Origin: Diatrype stigma
Lineage: Eukaryota; Ascomycota; Sordariomycetes; Xylariales; Diatrypaceae
Reading direction: 5' to 3'
Length of the DNA: 64,000 nucleotides
NCBI GenBank assembly: GCA_022225965.2
Contig: JAKJXP020000054.1
Span: 248,001-312,000 of the forward strand
Part shown: piece by piece, positions 37,258 through 48,579 of the stretch
Layout: the number at the start of each line of letters is the position of its first letter
Position numbering within the stretch: position 1 is the stretch's first letter
The notes under the pieces: generated by a model
What the model was told of the DNA's origin: nothing
The model's database searches: none
The model's input: only the letters and a program-made list of their open reading frames with translations
Translations under genes and position numbers: made by a program

Positions 37258-38237
37258 TTTACGATCGTGTACGAAGTCATGATGAGAAATACACGGCCGG
37301 CTCGACTGTCGGCCGTGCTACCTTTCGAGCAACGTTTGCAAATGGCCTAGCAGACCTTAGTGCCACACTCATAACCGCATTGCATTCTTTTCCTTTGTAT
37401 CTACTTTATATGAATTCTAGGAGCTAGGGGCCAGGTTGTCACTAATCGACAACGCCATTGTATTCGGATCTTGTTTCATTCGGCCTAGGCGTTAGGGTTA
37501 ACTGCAGGGCTTTTCGATTTATGTGTGAGATGCGTGCATAACACTCGACACGACGATGCCGGGCACTCTTCTTTTCTTACCTGTTAGGCATACCCTTTGG
37601 ACGGATACGTAGTTCCCCGGACTGCAGGTCGTGAGGATGGATGGACGGGCGGAAGGTCAATTTCTAGCTCTGTAGATGGAAAAGCAAATCCAGCATGGAA
37701 TCTTCTCGAGGGCGAGGTTAAGAGACAGGCGTCAAGTGAATTGATCCAACAAAAAGTCCGTAGGATGCGATGTCCACCATCCACATCATCGATAACCCCA
37801 TTTGTATTTGTTTTCTTTTCTTCCTGAGGAGGTCAAGCGAAGCCAATGCCGCTGCGCCTCTTTGGGACCATTTGCATAACTACCAAACACACACACATAC
37901 GGACAGACGAGTTTTTCATTAGCAATTCTTCGAGAGCTATGGTACCTATGAAGTACAGTACATAACTACATGTTTATATATATATTGGTTCTCTACCTTG
38001 GTGTGGCCAGTGAGTCCAGTTCGTGATGGGTGCTTTCAGATTAGAGCTGACCGCTCACAACTTTTGCTTGCTTATACTTGCCATCTAGTTACGATATATG
38101 GATGAGGGTTTGATGGGGTGATGAACCGACAACTTGGCTAACTAATACCTACTTCCTCACTTACCCATGTAGCAAAGCAGCACCCTTGGCGGCAGCCCTC
38201 TCACCATACCCACCCGCTCACTCATTCACTCACCCCT
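37258..38237. other. Intergenic region between convergent genes
   Basis: 3' flanks of the FHA gene and of the minus-strand gene at 38.2-39.7 kb. No supported gene or repeat. Confidence 0.5.
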
Positions 38238-39674
38238 TCAATCCGACCACTCCGATTCCAGTCTCGACTTAGCGGGATCCACGAAAGCCACGCGCATCCG
38301 GCACACCCCATCCCTCCCGACGAGGAGCAGCGCGGCCCGGTTCCGCTCGGTGAAGGCCTCGAGCGCCGCCACGAACCTCCGGTACAGCAGCAGCGGCCGA
38401 TCCGAGTGGTAGTGCGGCAGCGGCGGCAGCGACGGCGGCGGCAACAGGTGGTGGGTCGTCTCCACCGCCTCGGTCGGAACCTCGGTCAGGTCCACGATCA
38501 GCACCATCGGAAGCTGCCGCTTCTTCCACATCTGCCAGTGCTCCCTCTCCATGCGGATGCGCTCGCGCTCGCGCTCGGCCTCGTCGGCGCGCATGCAACC
38601 ATCACCAGCAACAGCAGCGTCCCTTTCCCCGTCGTGGCCTTGCTCGTGCTCGCGCTCGTTGTCCCGGTCCGTCAGGCTGGCTAGCGCTTCGAAGATGCTG
38701 ACGCCGGCCTCGAGCGCGTCTTCTTCTTCTTCCTGCTCTGCGCCACCCCGGATAGAAGCGGGGGGAGTGGCCAGTGCTAGGAACCGCCGGAACGCCTCCC
38801 GCGATAGGCGCGCGCGCTCCCGGCGCGGGAACAGCATGTCCGTCCGCGGCAGGTGGCGCAGCAGCTCGTAGATCAGCCGGACTAACACGCGCCAGAGCGC
38901 TGCTGCTGTCGTCGCTGTGCGTGATGAGGTGGGTGCTGGTGGCGATGACGCATACACCACCGTCGCCATGGCATCCGCACCCGCATCCGCATACGTGCTC
39001 CCGCTCGCGCTCATCGCGCCGGCGCGCAGCCAGCGCGAGAACAGCAGGGCCTCGTTTCGGGCGACGGCTCTCCTCCTGCGAGACTCCGCGTGATTAGGAT
39101 GGAGCGTGGAAGGAACAGGGGCCGGGTTCTTGGGGGTCGTCGGATCGAAGTTGCGCATCCAGAGGCAGTCCGGGTCCTCCAGGAGGAGGTCCGGCTGCCG
39201 GATCTCGCTCCCCGGACTACTGTCCGCCAGTGCGGGGGCCCACGGCCCTCGCTCCATCTCCCGGCCGTTCGCGCCGATGTCTTCCGCGGCCCCCTGGAGA
39301 CCGAGCTCCTCCTGCCGGTGCTGCCGCTGCGCTTTCTGCTCTCCCATGGCGGCTAGCCAGTGCTTGAAGAATTGGCGGATGGGGATCCGCTGCAGTGGCG
39401 GCAGCATGCGGGGCTCGTAGATGGTCTCGACTCGGAGTATGGGGTCGTAGTAGATCGAGGTTGGCCTGCTAGCCGTAGTGCCGGTGCCGGGGGTGTTGGC
39501 CTCGTGCTGCTGCAGATGCTGGAGGATGGGTGCTAGGAATGCGATCTGCGCCGCCGGCGTGGTCCGCCGCGGTATAGCTCGCTTGGTGCGCTGGAGCATG
39601 ACGGCTAGGGAGTTCACGGGCTCGTGGAAGGGGTTGGGGGAGGAAGATTGCCCGTTTGCGCGTGAGTGTGGCAT
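38238..39674 (-). CDS. Hypothetical protein, 478 aa, unknown family
   Basis: One uninterrupted exon with strong GC3 bias. No domain recognised. The N-terminal part includes RIPIRQFFKHWLAAMGEQ and a Pro-rich linker; the central part (about 255-310) is rich in Arg, Leu and Ala (LWRVLVRLIYELLRHLPRTD), probably helical. An acidic stretch (EQEEEEDALEAG) follows, then a highly charged Glu/Arg helix (about 345-390) that could form a coiled coil, then QLPMVLIVDLTEVPTE and a C-terminal region with ALLLVGRDGVCRMRVAFVDP. No signal peptide or membrane segment. Length, codon use and lack of stops make a real gene likely. It is convergent with the FHA gene. Confidence 0.65.
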   Translation of the reverse strand: MPHSRANGQSSSPNPFHEPVNSLAVMLQRTKRAIPRRTTPAAQIAFLAPILQHLQQHEANTPGTGTTASRPTSIYYDPILRVETIYEPRMLPPLQRIPIRQFFKHWLAAMGEQKAQRQHRQEELGLQGAAEDIGANGREMERGPWAPALADSSPGSEIRQPDLLLEDPDCLWMRNFDPTTPKNPAPVPSTLHPNHAESRRRRAVARNEALLFSRWLRAGAMSASGSTYADAGADAMATVVYASSPPAPTSSRTATTAAALWRVLVRLIYELLRHLPRTDMLFPRRERARLSREAFRRFLALATPPASIRGGAEQEEEEDALEAGVSIFEALASLTDRDNEREHEQGHDGERDAAVAGDGCMRADEAERERERIRMEREHWQMWKKRQLPMVLIVDLTEVPTEAVETTHHLLPPPSLPPLPHYHSDRPLLLYRRFVAALEAFTERNRAALLLVGRDGVCRMRVAFVDPAKSRLESEWSD

Positions 39675-41739
39675 TTTCGATGGCTGTGGAGTGGAGGTTG
39701 GTAGGGGTATCTAGTTGGTCACCTCGGATACGCCTTCCTCTCACTTATGCGAAGTCAGTTCGTGTGTATAACTGTGCGTGCGTATGTATGCGGGGAGCAG
39801 TGGTGTGGGTAGGGAACTGAACTGAGTTTGGTCCAGGCTCCAGATACGCTGGAGCAAGCCCAGGTTATATAGTCGGTGCCCTGGACATATCTTCTTTCGG
39901 GGCCTCTTCCCAACTGCTGGGCGTCCTTCAGTTTTTCTGTTGTTCTCTCGCAGGTTCATCGTTCTCGAACAGGATGTGGATAGGAGTAAAAGTGGATCTG
40001 TGAACACCTACTGTGTTATAATTGGTTAGCGAACAACCCCTTTGTTTTCTTGTATAAGTCATCTAGCAACCTCTGGATTACCTACATCGTCATCTTCTTC
40101 GATGTACCAAATACATGTTTCACTTTATTTCTGGTTTCTAGATCCTCTTCCCCTGATACTGTAATATGGGAACGCTCCTGTTAAGACTATGAGCAGCTGT
40201 TTCGCTTAAGGGGACCGGTCTTCTGTTGTCACCCTGGAATAAAGTGTAACTCGGTCTATAATGTGGCACTTTCCATCTTTTTAGTTTGTAAGACGGAAGA
40301 TGGCAGTCTGCCTTGAGCAAGGTATTGCCTCGCCACACCAGAGACGACTGACTGTCGATTGCGAAACTGAGGCCGGGCGAATATTGACTAGCAACATAAC
40401 ATTGTAAGCTCACGACTAACAGGATGATATGTGAGTCTTGAGCTGGAAGAAACTAATAATAAGGTATGTCTCGCAGAATATGGCTGATGTGCTACAATTC
40501 CGGTATATGGAGACGATGGTATTGAGATATAGAGGTAGACGGACATTCTCTCGATATCAGGCCTTCTCATCTCATCCGGCTCTCACCAGGCACCCAGGTC
40601 AACTTCAACTTCTTCGACTGTTGATTGTTCTTTCAAGATGCGTAATGTTACCGTCGTTCCCTAGCCTCATACATGGTAACCCACGCGTCTTTGATCGCAA
40701 GACAGTCTGTCGGAGCGGCTACTATACAACCTAGGAAGACGTGCGACGTACTGAACCATATTAAGTTTCATGTTCAGATAATGTACTAATGGATACCTCT
40801 ATCTCCAGTCCCAGGACCTGTCTCTCCAAATCTCGAGTCTCGGGACACTGGGATTGTCTGTCGATGAGGGCTACTGTGACTTCCACAGTCATGTGAACGT
40901 GGCGTCCATGCCTGTTCACAGATCCAAGATGCATCAGCTAGCTAACATCGGCTAGCATGTGAATGAAATCAGCTATTTATTTACATCACAAACATAGTCC
41001 TGCGTTGGGAACGCCAGGTTTCTACTTGTACATCATGTCTGGCATCTTCCCCGCCATCCGATGTCAAGTGGGCGTGACACCAAGACGGCGCCGGCACGGG
41101 CTTTGACCCCTATGCCTATTCGAAGCCACATTGACAGCGACTAGAAACCTCATCGCTGGTCTTATCCTAGACACCTGGGAGCATCCTGCTGATCGTGTCC
41201 GGAGGCGGCGTCGGCACCTTTCAACTAGACCTGCAAGTTCCTGAGCGGCGGAAAGGTCGAGAGGTGGATCTTCGCCGTGGAGCAGTCACTGCCTTTGATC
41301 CTGGACCTCAGTGCCTGGCTCCGAGCACTGGACTTGGTGATAGGACGATCAGACACCATATCAATGGCTTCGGCCTGTGGAATACGAAACACTTGTGGAA
41401 GGATTCTAAAATAATTAAATCAAAGCTCTGTTTGCCGGTTGGTCCATGCGAAACATGTCGACATAGACCCATGCGGCGCTTGGCATACATACATTTCTCC
41501 GGTTCCCTACGAAGTACGCGCCACGTCTTTCCTACTTCTTTTTGATCCTGTGCTTGCTCCTGCAGCTATTCGGCAACGCCCCCCAAGCCGATTGGATGGT
41601 ACGGGCCATACCTGCTTGCATACCCGCCCCTCATGAGCCATAGTTAAGCAGTACTTTGGGGACTTTTGGGAATAGCTTCGGAGATCAGCTTTCGCGACTA
41701 GTTCTATAACTCGCTGTTTTCGACCCGAACACGATAAGA
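39675..41739. other. Intergenic region, no supported gene
   Basis: 5' flank of the minus-strand gene ending at 39674 and of the AT-hook gene starting at 41740. Short frames on both strands have no protein character. Confidence 0.45.
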
Positions 41740-42320
41740 ATGTCTATGGTCAAAGAGAAAGAGAAGAGAAAGCGTGGACGGCCGCGCAAACCCCTCGAAG
41801 AGAAGGCATGGAAACTGCCTCGCCCTATCATACGCCCTATAAAAACCTATTCACAACGAAGGAAGACGGAAGTGCTCATGTTCCTGCTGAACCATCGCAT
41901 CCCGCTTGAGAAGAATATATTCGACGAATGGATCAGGCCTCCCCGATCTCAAATACCAAGGGGCATGCCGAATGACGTTGAGGAGGGTTTCCGAAGGCCG
42001 TTTCTTCGCGAGGTTGCGGAACACTTCAAGATAACCTCTGGTGGCACTATAAGCGGCTGGTGGCGGCGTCAACATAAATCTATACTGGAAGCAGCTGGGA
42101 TCAGCCCCTCTGAGGAGCCAGATGGAGACAGGTATTGTCTACCTAACTTCTGTATTAGCAAGTTGGAGCTATGCTGATGACGCTACACAGAACTGCAGAT
42201 AGCCGAGAACAACAGGATGAAGATGTACGGGACGAGCAAGACTTGCAGGATGAACAAGACGGACAGGATGAACATGATGCATCAAGTATAGATTTAGATA
42301 TATCTGGTATCTCTAACTAG
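41740..42320 (+). CDS. Small AT-hook / helix-turn-helix DNA-binding protein, 173 aa
   Basis: Two exons, 41740-42131 and 42191-42320, with a 59-bp intron (donor GTATTG, acceptor CTACACAG, phase 2). The second exon is confirmed by phase and by its low-complexity reading: an acidic run of D/E-Q units (QDEQDGQDEHD) ending DISGISN and TAG. Near the N-terminus is an AT-hook, KRKRGRPRKP, which binds the minor groove of AT-rich DNA. Residues about 80-115 (FLREVAEHFKITSGGTISGW, then WRRQ) look like a helix-turn-helix of the transposase/CENP-B or homeobox-like kind. No catalytic domain. It could be a chromatin or transcription factor, or a domesticated transposon N-terminus. It has high basic charge at one end and acidic at the other. 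Confidence 0.6.
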
Positions 42321-42324
42321 TGGC

Positions 42325-42900
42325 CAACCTCCACGAACGGCAAGGCCAGAAGCGAAAGAAACAGGTGAAGAGAAGCCCTCCTAGCCGCCGCCGCCGTCCC
42401 TCCCGCCAGAAAGACATACCCCAACCCCAGCAGGTACCCCCACCCGGTACAGGAAATCAGACAAACGCACGAGGACATTGCCATGCAGTTCGCATGGACG
42501 GGGTGGGTGGAGGGGAAGCCCATGTGACCACCTGCGGCAGCCGCGACATCACGAACTTGCTCGAGGTCGACGGAACTAGCCCCGAGCGACTGGCGCCCGC
42601 AATCAGGGATCACCTGCTGCACGCGGCGCTCGAGCACCCCGAGTGCCGGGCGACGTGGACGAGTGGACGGGCGAGCGGCGCGCACGCGCTGCGAGGGCCT
42701 GGATATCGTGCGGTTCTTGCTCGATGGGGGTGCTGTCGGGGGCTGGAGACGCCGATAGGCTATGGATGTGGCGCGCCCGCAGGCAGCTATTCCCACGGAC
42801 ACGAACGCGAGCGTGCACTGCCGGACGGGGTTCAATGAGGGGGCACTTGGGATGATGGAGGAAGCTGTGAAGCGACTTTGAGGGTATGTGAAGTCGGTCG
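42325..42900 (+). pseudogene. Ankyrin-like repeat relic with frameshift
   Basis: One plus frame reads DHLLHAALEHPECRATW up to about 42660; in another frame from about 42690 the sequence reads EGLDIVRFLLDGGAVGGW, the second-helix pattern of an ankyrin repeat, and then meets a stop. At least one frameshift is needed to join them. High GC and coding-like composition point to a recently broken gene. Antisense frames here are shadows. Confidence 0.4.
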
Positions 42901-43095
42901 GCATGGCGTCCCGCCGCTCCTATCTCGCTTGATTTGTTGAAAGGGAGGGGTTTCCAACACCTCGTGCAATGAATGCTGGCTCGAGTCCTTCCCGTGCGTT
43001 TCACAGAAGGAAGCGGCTGGGAAGGGTATAATTCGGGAACGTTGAGCAGTTCTTAAGGGTTTCGAGACTGTAGCAGCAGCCGAGATGTCGACGGT

Positions 43096-44556
43096 CTATT
43101 GGGGCCTCCGACAATCTTGACCCGGTTTAAGGCCCAGAAACCCCCTATAATAGCCCTCAACGACACCGACGGACAATGTCACGCCGTTGGCCGAAAACAT
43201 CTCTTGCAAGTGGCGGATTTGATCTGTGTCGGGCTCGGTGAAGCCTTCTAGCTCTATCAGCTCAAGGTATACGAAGTCTTTCAATGCTTCCGAAAGCCCC
43301 ATGAGATCTCGATACATAACGGACCAAGAAATAACAGCCCCTATGCGCAATGTTTGAACCGCCGGAGGCAATTTGGCTAAGAATCGCTGGCAGCCACAGG
43401 TCTGGATGTCGATATCAACATAATAGAAGAGAATCTGCTGTATTTCCAGATACGCAAGCCTGGGAAAGTGGGCAAAGGAAAAGTCGTCTCCCCCTAATGA
43501 TTCCAGAGCCGGGTAGCCATAGCGATGCCCCATATCTAACTCCCACGCATCAAATACGTCATGGTATAAATGGGGCTGATCGAAATCCTTGATGGAATAT
43601 GAGAGGCGTCGCAGGGTGGAGCGTACGATATCCAGTGACTCTGGCTGCAACAGGTAGGCACCATAGGGATCGCAGCAGTACTCTAGCTCTTCCAGGGTCG
43701 GACAGCCTCTTAATATCGCATCGGCTCCGAAAGTCACGTTCAAATCGTTGAATGATAACTTCCTAAGCTTCGGCAAGGAACCCTTCCAAGATTCCGTGGC
43801 GGCAGGGAGACGGTCGTAGGTGCCGTCAACAACAAGCAAAACCTCTACGTTAGGTGATCTATCTATCAGGTGCCGCATGTCGCCGACATGGTAGCGGTAC
43901 ATAATTCCGTCGTCGTAACACTCGTCATAACTCCCTGCAAAGACGAGGCACGCCAGATTCGGAAAAGTAACCGGCGACCATTTGAGATGGGGGAAATTGC
44001 CATGGGTGGGACGAGAGTCGCGAGAGTCGGTCACACGGTAAACGAGAAGCTGATTGAGACGAGGGGTCATGGCAATGGCGACTTCTTGCATCCAGCGTAA
44101 GTCGGCATCCTTGTATTGTGTCAAAGGACGGAATGCAACCCGTTCGCCAGCTTCACGGAGCAGCATCTGGGTCTCTGAATCAACAGTACCACCAGTCCAC
44201 GTACCATCATCGTCATTAAATGCCAGGGCTTGGACGGCTCGAGCAAGATGGGGCTTCTGGACGATGGCGCGAAGAAATGAGAGCATGGGACGCATGCTTT
44301 CGGCAAACGTCATGCGGTCGATGCCCGTGTGGAAGTAATGGAACAGTACAGGTTGCGCGAGGGCCTGAAGCCTCTTCGAACAGCGGCTCAGATTAGCCAA
44401 TGTCTTCTGATCATCGTGAACGCGCGGTAGCACGATGTCAGTTGTAGCGTTGACTATGCATGGAAGGACACAATGAAGACATAATTGCCCACAAATAACG
44501 GAAATAATATCCGTTGGAAGATCTTCCAGGCCTATCCTCTGGCGACTAGGTGGCAT
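43096..44556 (-). CDS. F-box protein, 486 aa
   Basis: Single exon. The start chosen is ATG 44556 (MPPSRQRIGLEDLPTDII), because the F-box begins at once; an upstream in-frame ATG (44637) would add 27 residues read through a 16-bp tandem duplication. The F-box (about residues 9-75) has LEDLPTDIISVICGQL, an insertion, then LANLSRCSKRLQALAQPVLF. The remainder resembles a degenerate leucine-rich region (LPKLRKLSFNDLNV, GCPTLEELEYCC, PALESLGGDDFSFAHFPRLA). F-box proteins recruit substrates to SCF ubiquitin ligases; this class is large in ascomycetes and individual targets are unknown. No signal peptide or membrane segment. The upstream flank of this minus-strand gene faces the decayed tract at 45.5 kb. 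Confidence 0.8.
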   Translation of the reverse strand: MPPSRQRIGLEDLPTDIISVICGQLCLHCVLPCIVNATTDIVLPRVHDDQKTLANLSRCSKRLQALAQPVLFHYFHTGIDRMTFAESMRPMLSFLRAIVQKPHLARAVQALAFNDDDGTWTGGTVDSETQMLLREAGERVAFRPLTQYKDADLRWMQEVAIAMTPRLNQLLVYRVTDSRDSRPTHGNFPHLKWSPVTFPNLACLVFAGSYDECYDDGIMYRYHVGDMRHLIDRSPNVEVLLVVDGTYDRLPAATESWKGSLPKLRKLSFNDLNVTFGADAILRGCPTLEELEYCCDPYGAYLLQPESLDIVRSTLRRLSYSIKDFDQPHLYHDVFDAWELDMGHRYGYPALESLGGDDFSFAHFPRLAYLEIQQILFYYVDIDIQTCGCQRFLAKLPPAVQTLRIGAVISWSVMYRDLMGLSEALKDFVYLELIELEGFTEPDTDQIRHLQEMFSANGVTLSVGVVEGYYRGFLGLKPGQDCRRPQ

Positions 44557-44563
44557 GTTGCGT

Positions 44564-44595
44564 AAGTAGAAAGTAGGGAAAGTAGAAAGTAGGGA
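44564..44595. repeat. Perfect 16-bp tandem duplication upstream of the F-box ATG
   Basis: AAGTAGAAAGTAGGGA occurs twice head to tail, 8 bp upstream (minus strand) of the chosen start codon. It lies in the probable 5' UTR. Confidence 0.9.
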
Positions 44596-44599
44596 TGTG

Positions 44600-45530
44600 G
44601 AACAGGAACGGATGCTCCTGGAGTTAAAGCGATTCAATTAGGCAGATGAAAGTTGTTGTTCTAGGTTGGGATAAAACAGGTCCAAAGTCCAGCTCCAAAG
44701 TCCAGCTGAATACCCCATTCCCATTGCCCCCCTCACAATGCTTGGCACTGACCCTCTCGACGAACCACCTTCCAGCTAAATCGTTCATATATGATTGCCT
44801 GACCCAGGCACTAACCCGTCAGCCCCGGATCCGGTCCGGACCTCTCAAAATATTAGCGTCCGAGTAAAAGTCCGGCATAAGACCCACAAATTGCACCCGA
44901 TCTTCACTCACCAACGTCTTTATCCGGGCATTAAGCTTAGGAAGCATAGCATTAGTATGTGGAAACGCAGACCCGAACTCCTCGGGACCTCACTTTCAGA
45001 CGCCGGTGCGGAGAAAATAGTACGCCAGGGATGGGGACAAGACAAGTTCGTCATGGGTGAACCGGGATGTACACGGATCGAACAGTATGAAGAGACTCCG
45101 AGCACCAATCTATAGGATCAAAAGCTCGTTGTAGTTTGATTTATAAGCAATAGCATACTAGCATATATTGAAGCAGAATTATAATTATCCAGGAAACTCT
45201 GAAACACTGACGACTCTCCGCAGTCCTTGCCCTGACGCAATGCCCCTCTATACTCGTACAAACTATGTTGTCAAGTACACGATGAACTTGGAACCACTAA
45301 CCCTTGACAAACCACCCAGCCCGTGCACGATGACCTCTAGACCCCCTCCTGCTACTGGTGAATTCTGGGATGCCTGTTCGCGGTATTGCTGGGTACTTAT
45401 CAGAGCTCCGTGCACAGCCATCTGCCCTTCTTTACGTATCGTCCCTTATGACTGGTGGGGCGATATCGTTGCTGGCCCTTTGACACAAGGCAAAAGCAGT
45501 CAAATGAAGTGAATGATGATGATTCTGGCT
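44600..45530. other. Intergenic region, no supported gene
   Basis: Promoter side of the F-box gene. Short plus frames at 44.8-45.5 kb have no recognisable protein features. Confidence 0.45.
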
Positions 45531-45531
45531 A

Positions 45532-45622
45532 GGAGACTAAAAGAGAAAGAGTCTCCGGTGCACACCTTATAGGTGTGTAAGCCCTGCTGACTAAGGGCTG
45601 CTGACTAAGGGCTCTAGAGCCC
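45532..45622. repeat. Chain of small hairpins
   Basis: Within 90 bp: GGAGACT / AGTCTCC (532-538 / 550-556), CACACCT-TAT-AGGTGTG (561-577), repeated CTGACTAAGGGCTG units, and the perfect palindrome GGGCTCTAGAGCCC (609-622). On the minus strand part of this lies at the end of a coding-like stretch (HPKKPDDDRPKKPGKAEQSS, 45718-45612). Confidence 0.7.
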
Positions 45623-45894
45623 GTATCATCCTTCGTGGCCTTGGAGACCCCCTTGCTGGATTGTTCAGCCTTGCCGGGCTTCTTGGGACGATCGTCGTCC
45701 GGCTTCTTCGGGTGATCTCTTCTTTATAGAATTCTATATATAAGTATCCTTCTTCCTTTCCTCCTTTGCCCCCTCCTTTGCCGTGGATAGCATCTTGCTC
45801 TCCCCCTCTGGTAGGCGTCTTCGGGGCCTTGCCCGTGATGAAGGGTGATGTAGGCTAGAGGCCCTAGTGCCGATCCCACGAGCTTGACCCTGTG

Positions 45895-45922
45895 TTGCAG
45901 GTGTATTGCAAATCACCTGCAA
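45895..45922. repeat. Perfect 9-bp hairpin
   Basis: TTGCAGGTG (895-903) and CACCTGCAA (914-922) with a 10-bp loop. On the minus strand it overlaps the acceptor-like TTTTTCTTGCAG. Confidence 0.75.
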
Positions 45923-46150
45923 GAAAAAGGCATGGGAGGGAAGTTCGAGAGCAGGGTATTGGGGAAGAGCGACGCAACCTTGGTGGAGGGAGCTGCAAAG
46001 CTTTTCATAATTTGATGGCGATAGGAGTTGTCCTAGTAGCATAAGCAAACCCTTCCATCAGGTTTTCATGCCCGGCAGATGTAAATCCTCGGTACTTGTG
46101 GTGAACCGCCTGGCCAGAGTGTGGAGGTGTGAAGAAGCATGGGATTAAAG

Positions 46151-46190
46151 CCGGTATAGCAATAGCAATAGCAATAGCAACAGCAATAGC
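46151..46190. repeat. AGCAAT microsatellite
   Basis: About six AGCAAT/AGCAAC units in tandem; on the minus strand TTGCTATTGCT, the same words that form the pyrimidine tracts elsewhere in the 45.5-52.3 kb region. Confidence 0.85.
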
Positions 46191-46669
46191 TATGCCGATA
46201 ACTTTCAGTCCTTGTGCCAGTTTCCGTCGCTACAAATCCTGCTCCCTTCCACATGCTCCGTCACAAGCGCTATAGTTGAGTTGGAAACTCTCTTGTCTGA
46301 GCTTCGCTGCTACCCTCACGCCGTAAGGTGCGAGTAGTTCCAGGCGCCGAGGTCCCGCCGAGCACCGTCGAACTCATTGTCGTGGGGGTTGGCCAGGCCA
46401 TCACCTGACTCCTTGTTCTGCTGCTGTGCAGCTATATCAACTGACGTCAGAAGACCCGACTTCTCTTTAGTATCCAAGTCGTGCGCAGGTCTATCCCCAT
46501 GAGGATGTCTCCTTGTATTGCAGGTGCAAAGCAAAAAGAAGGGAGCGAAAGTGAAGGGAAAAGCAAATAGAGCAGCAAGGGAGCAAGGGAGCACACAGGA
46601 CACCATCAATGCCAAACTTAGACAGGTCGTCAGCCGTCAAGATGATAGCACTTCAGACGGTTGCCCGCT

Positions 46670-46736
46670 GATGAATATCTTGTCCATACGGTGGTGTCCA
46701 TCAATGATGGAACACCGCATGGACAAGATATTCATC
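46670..46736. repeat. 67-bp near-perfect palindrome
   Basis: Arms 46670-46703 and 46705-46736 are reverse complements over about 32 bp; GATGAATATCTTGTCCAT pairs perfectly with ATGGACAAGATATTCATC. Inner parts differ by one bulge and one or two changes. There is almost no loop. Confidence 0.85.
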
Positions 46737-47501
46737 GGCACCGTTATTTGGTGTTATCTCCAGTAAGGTCTGAAGCAGTGTAACCTCGTCAGGCCGGCCT
46801 TTAGCTGGTTCGATGTTGATGGTGAGGTGTGGGGCCGCTTCAGGGGGTCTTTTCCCGAGGATGGGATTGGCATGCAGCCGCAACGACTGAAGCCAAGAAA
46901 TCTGCCATCTCTTGGCTATTCAAGGCGTCCATGCGCACCTCCACCCCCCCCCCTCTTTGGGTATCTCTAAGTACTGGCGGAACAGTACCGGCTCTTGCCG
47001 TCGTAATGGGATGAGCAATAGCCAGAGCAAGAGCAAGAGAAAGAGATGCAAATGATGCTTGAGGTATGGTGAAAGGTGAGCAAAGAAGCTTGCAGTGAGA
47101 GCTGCATAGGTGGCGTGGGAAGCTCCGGAACCATGGTTTCCAATCATTTCTCGCAGCTGGGTTGTCCTCGCATAGGTACCAACCCTCCTTCTCAGTGATT
47201 CTGGCTACGTCAACTTCGTATACAGTCATGTAATAGAGTGTGAGCAGACGTTGAAAAACGACCACTCTCTGGCTAGCGTGTAGCCGTAATGACTAGCACA
47301 AAAGCTTTCGACTCTATCACCCCCCATGAGCACGTTGGTTTAAGCAATGATTGGAAGCGCAGATTGCAGATGAAGTTGCGAAAGTAGAGAGCCAGCAGGG
47401 CGTATCGAGGGCAGCAAGAAGGGCAAGCAAGAGGAGCCACTTGGTGAGCGCGGTCTGCTGCAGTCTTTGCCAAATGCGTTTTTCTTCCCTGATGAGCCTT
47501 G

Positions 47502-47553
47502 ATGAGGAAAAGGGCGATTCGGTCGATGCCTTTCTCGTCGCCCTTTTCCTCAT
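47502..47553. repeat. Perfect 16-bp inverted repeat
   Basis: ATGAGGAAAAGGGCGA (502-517) pairs exactly with TCGCCCTTTTCCTCAT (538-553), with a 20-bp loop. The whole element lies inside a minus-strand coding-like piece that reads GIDRIALFLIKAHQG. Confidence 0.85.
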
Positions 47554-48082
47554 TCTCAGCAGCCCCTTGCCCCGAAGGGTTTTAGGGGTGTTGGGAAGAT
47601 GGCAGAGGCACCTTGAAGATCATGTAATGTGGCCTAGATATAGCACACACTGTCAGGCAGCTGCCACTGGTCCCGGAACATGTTCCGGAACACGTTCCCT
47701 AGCTTCACCAACCATTGACGCGCGACCTCATGGTCTTTATCGACCTTGTCGTAATCTTTGGGATACTTGTTCCCGCCGTATGGCAATCTATCGCTGGTGT
47801 TGGTATGTTGGGCCAACTAGGGATTATGAATGCCAGTAAAAATAGCATTGCTGCCGTGTAAAAGCGTGGGAGAGCAAGTTAGGGAAGCAAGCCCGCGAAA
47901 CAAGTTAATGTGCGTACAGCCACCTGCGGGAGACTCCGTCCAAATCCCAGGCAGCGGCGAGGTGGCGGCTAGGGAGCTGGACTGCCCGCTTGTGACTGTT
48001 CTTCTGGTGCAGGCTGAACCATGAAGCTGAACGTGAGCTTCCGTGGTATGAAGCCACTTTTCTTCTCTTTCTTTGGGAAAAA

Positions 48083-48141
48083 AAGGGGAATGATGTGTTA
48101 GGCAGCTTATAAGTCATCGGCATAGCGCCATCATTCCCCTT
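48083..48141. repeat. Perfect 13-bp inverted repeat
   Basis: AAGGGGAATGATG (083-095) and CATCATTCCCCTT (129-141), loop 33 bp. Confidence 0.8.
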
Positions 48142-48545
48142 GTTTCGTGAGAAAAATATCGACAGATCACGTATCATCGCGCTTCCAGGTGGTATCCGTC
48201 CCACTCCCGGTGTACTCCACCGCCGCACCGGCGGGAGGAGCATGGCCCCAGGCTCCGTCGGTGGACGATGCTATGACAGGGCTCATAGCCGTAGTAGAAG
48301 ACCCGGCGACACCGCGGGGTTCCGTGGTAGATGACTTGGCGACAGGTGCCGCCCGGACTATTAAAGTCCTTCATCCCTCGGTATCTTGACAAAGCTCCAG
48401 CTCTCACATAGAGCATCCCTAGCTTTCATAAAGTGGACACAGACCATGCCGTCCTCAGCAGCGATAGCGATCGTTCAATCTCTACTGCGCCCATTCCGCA
48501 TAGTGAAGCTCAGGTTTCCTCGGACAAGTTCCCCAGCGACGGCTT

Positions 48546-48579
48546 GTAGCCCCCACGGCCTAGTCCAGCCTGGGGCTAC
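48546..48579. repeat. 8-bp inverted repeat
   Basis: GTAGCCCC (546-553) and GGGGCTAC (572-579). Short on its own, listed because it belongs to a series of hairpins in this tract. Confidence 0.55.

Noticed and set aside
44557..44637. Longer F-box protein starting at 44637
   Set aside because: The extra 27 residues read through a 16-bp tandem duplication in the leader; the internal ATG sits directly before the F-box.
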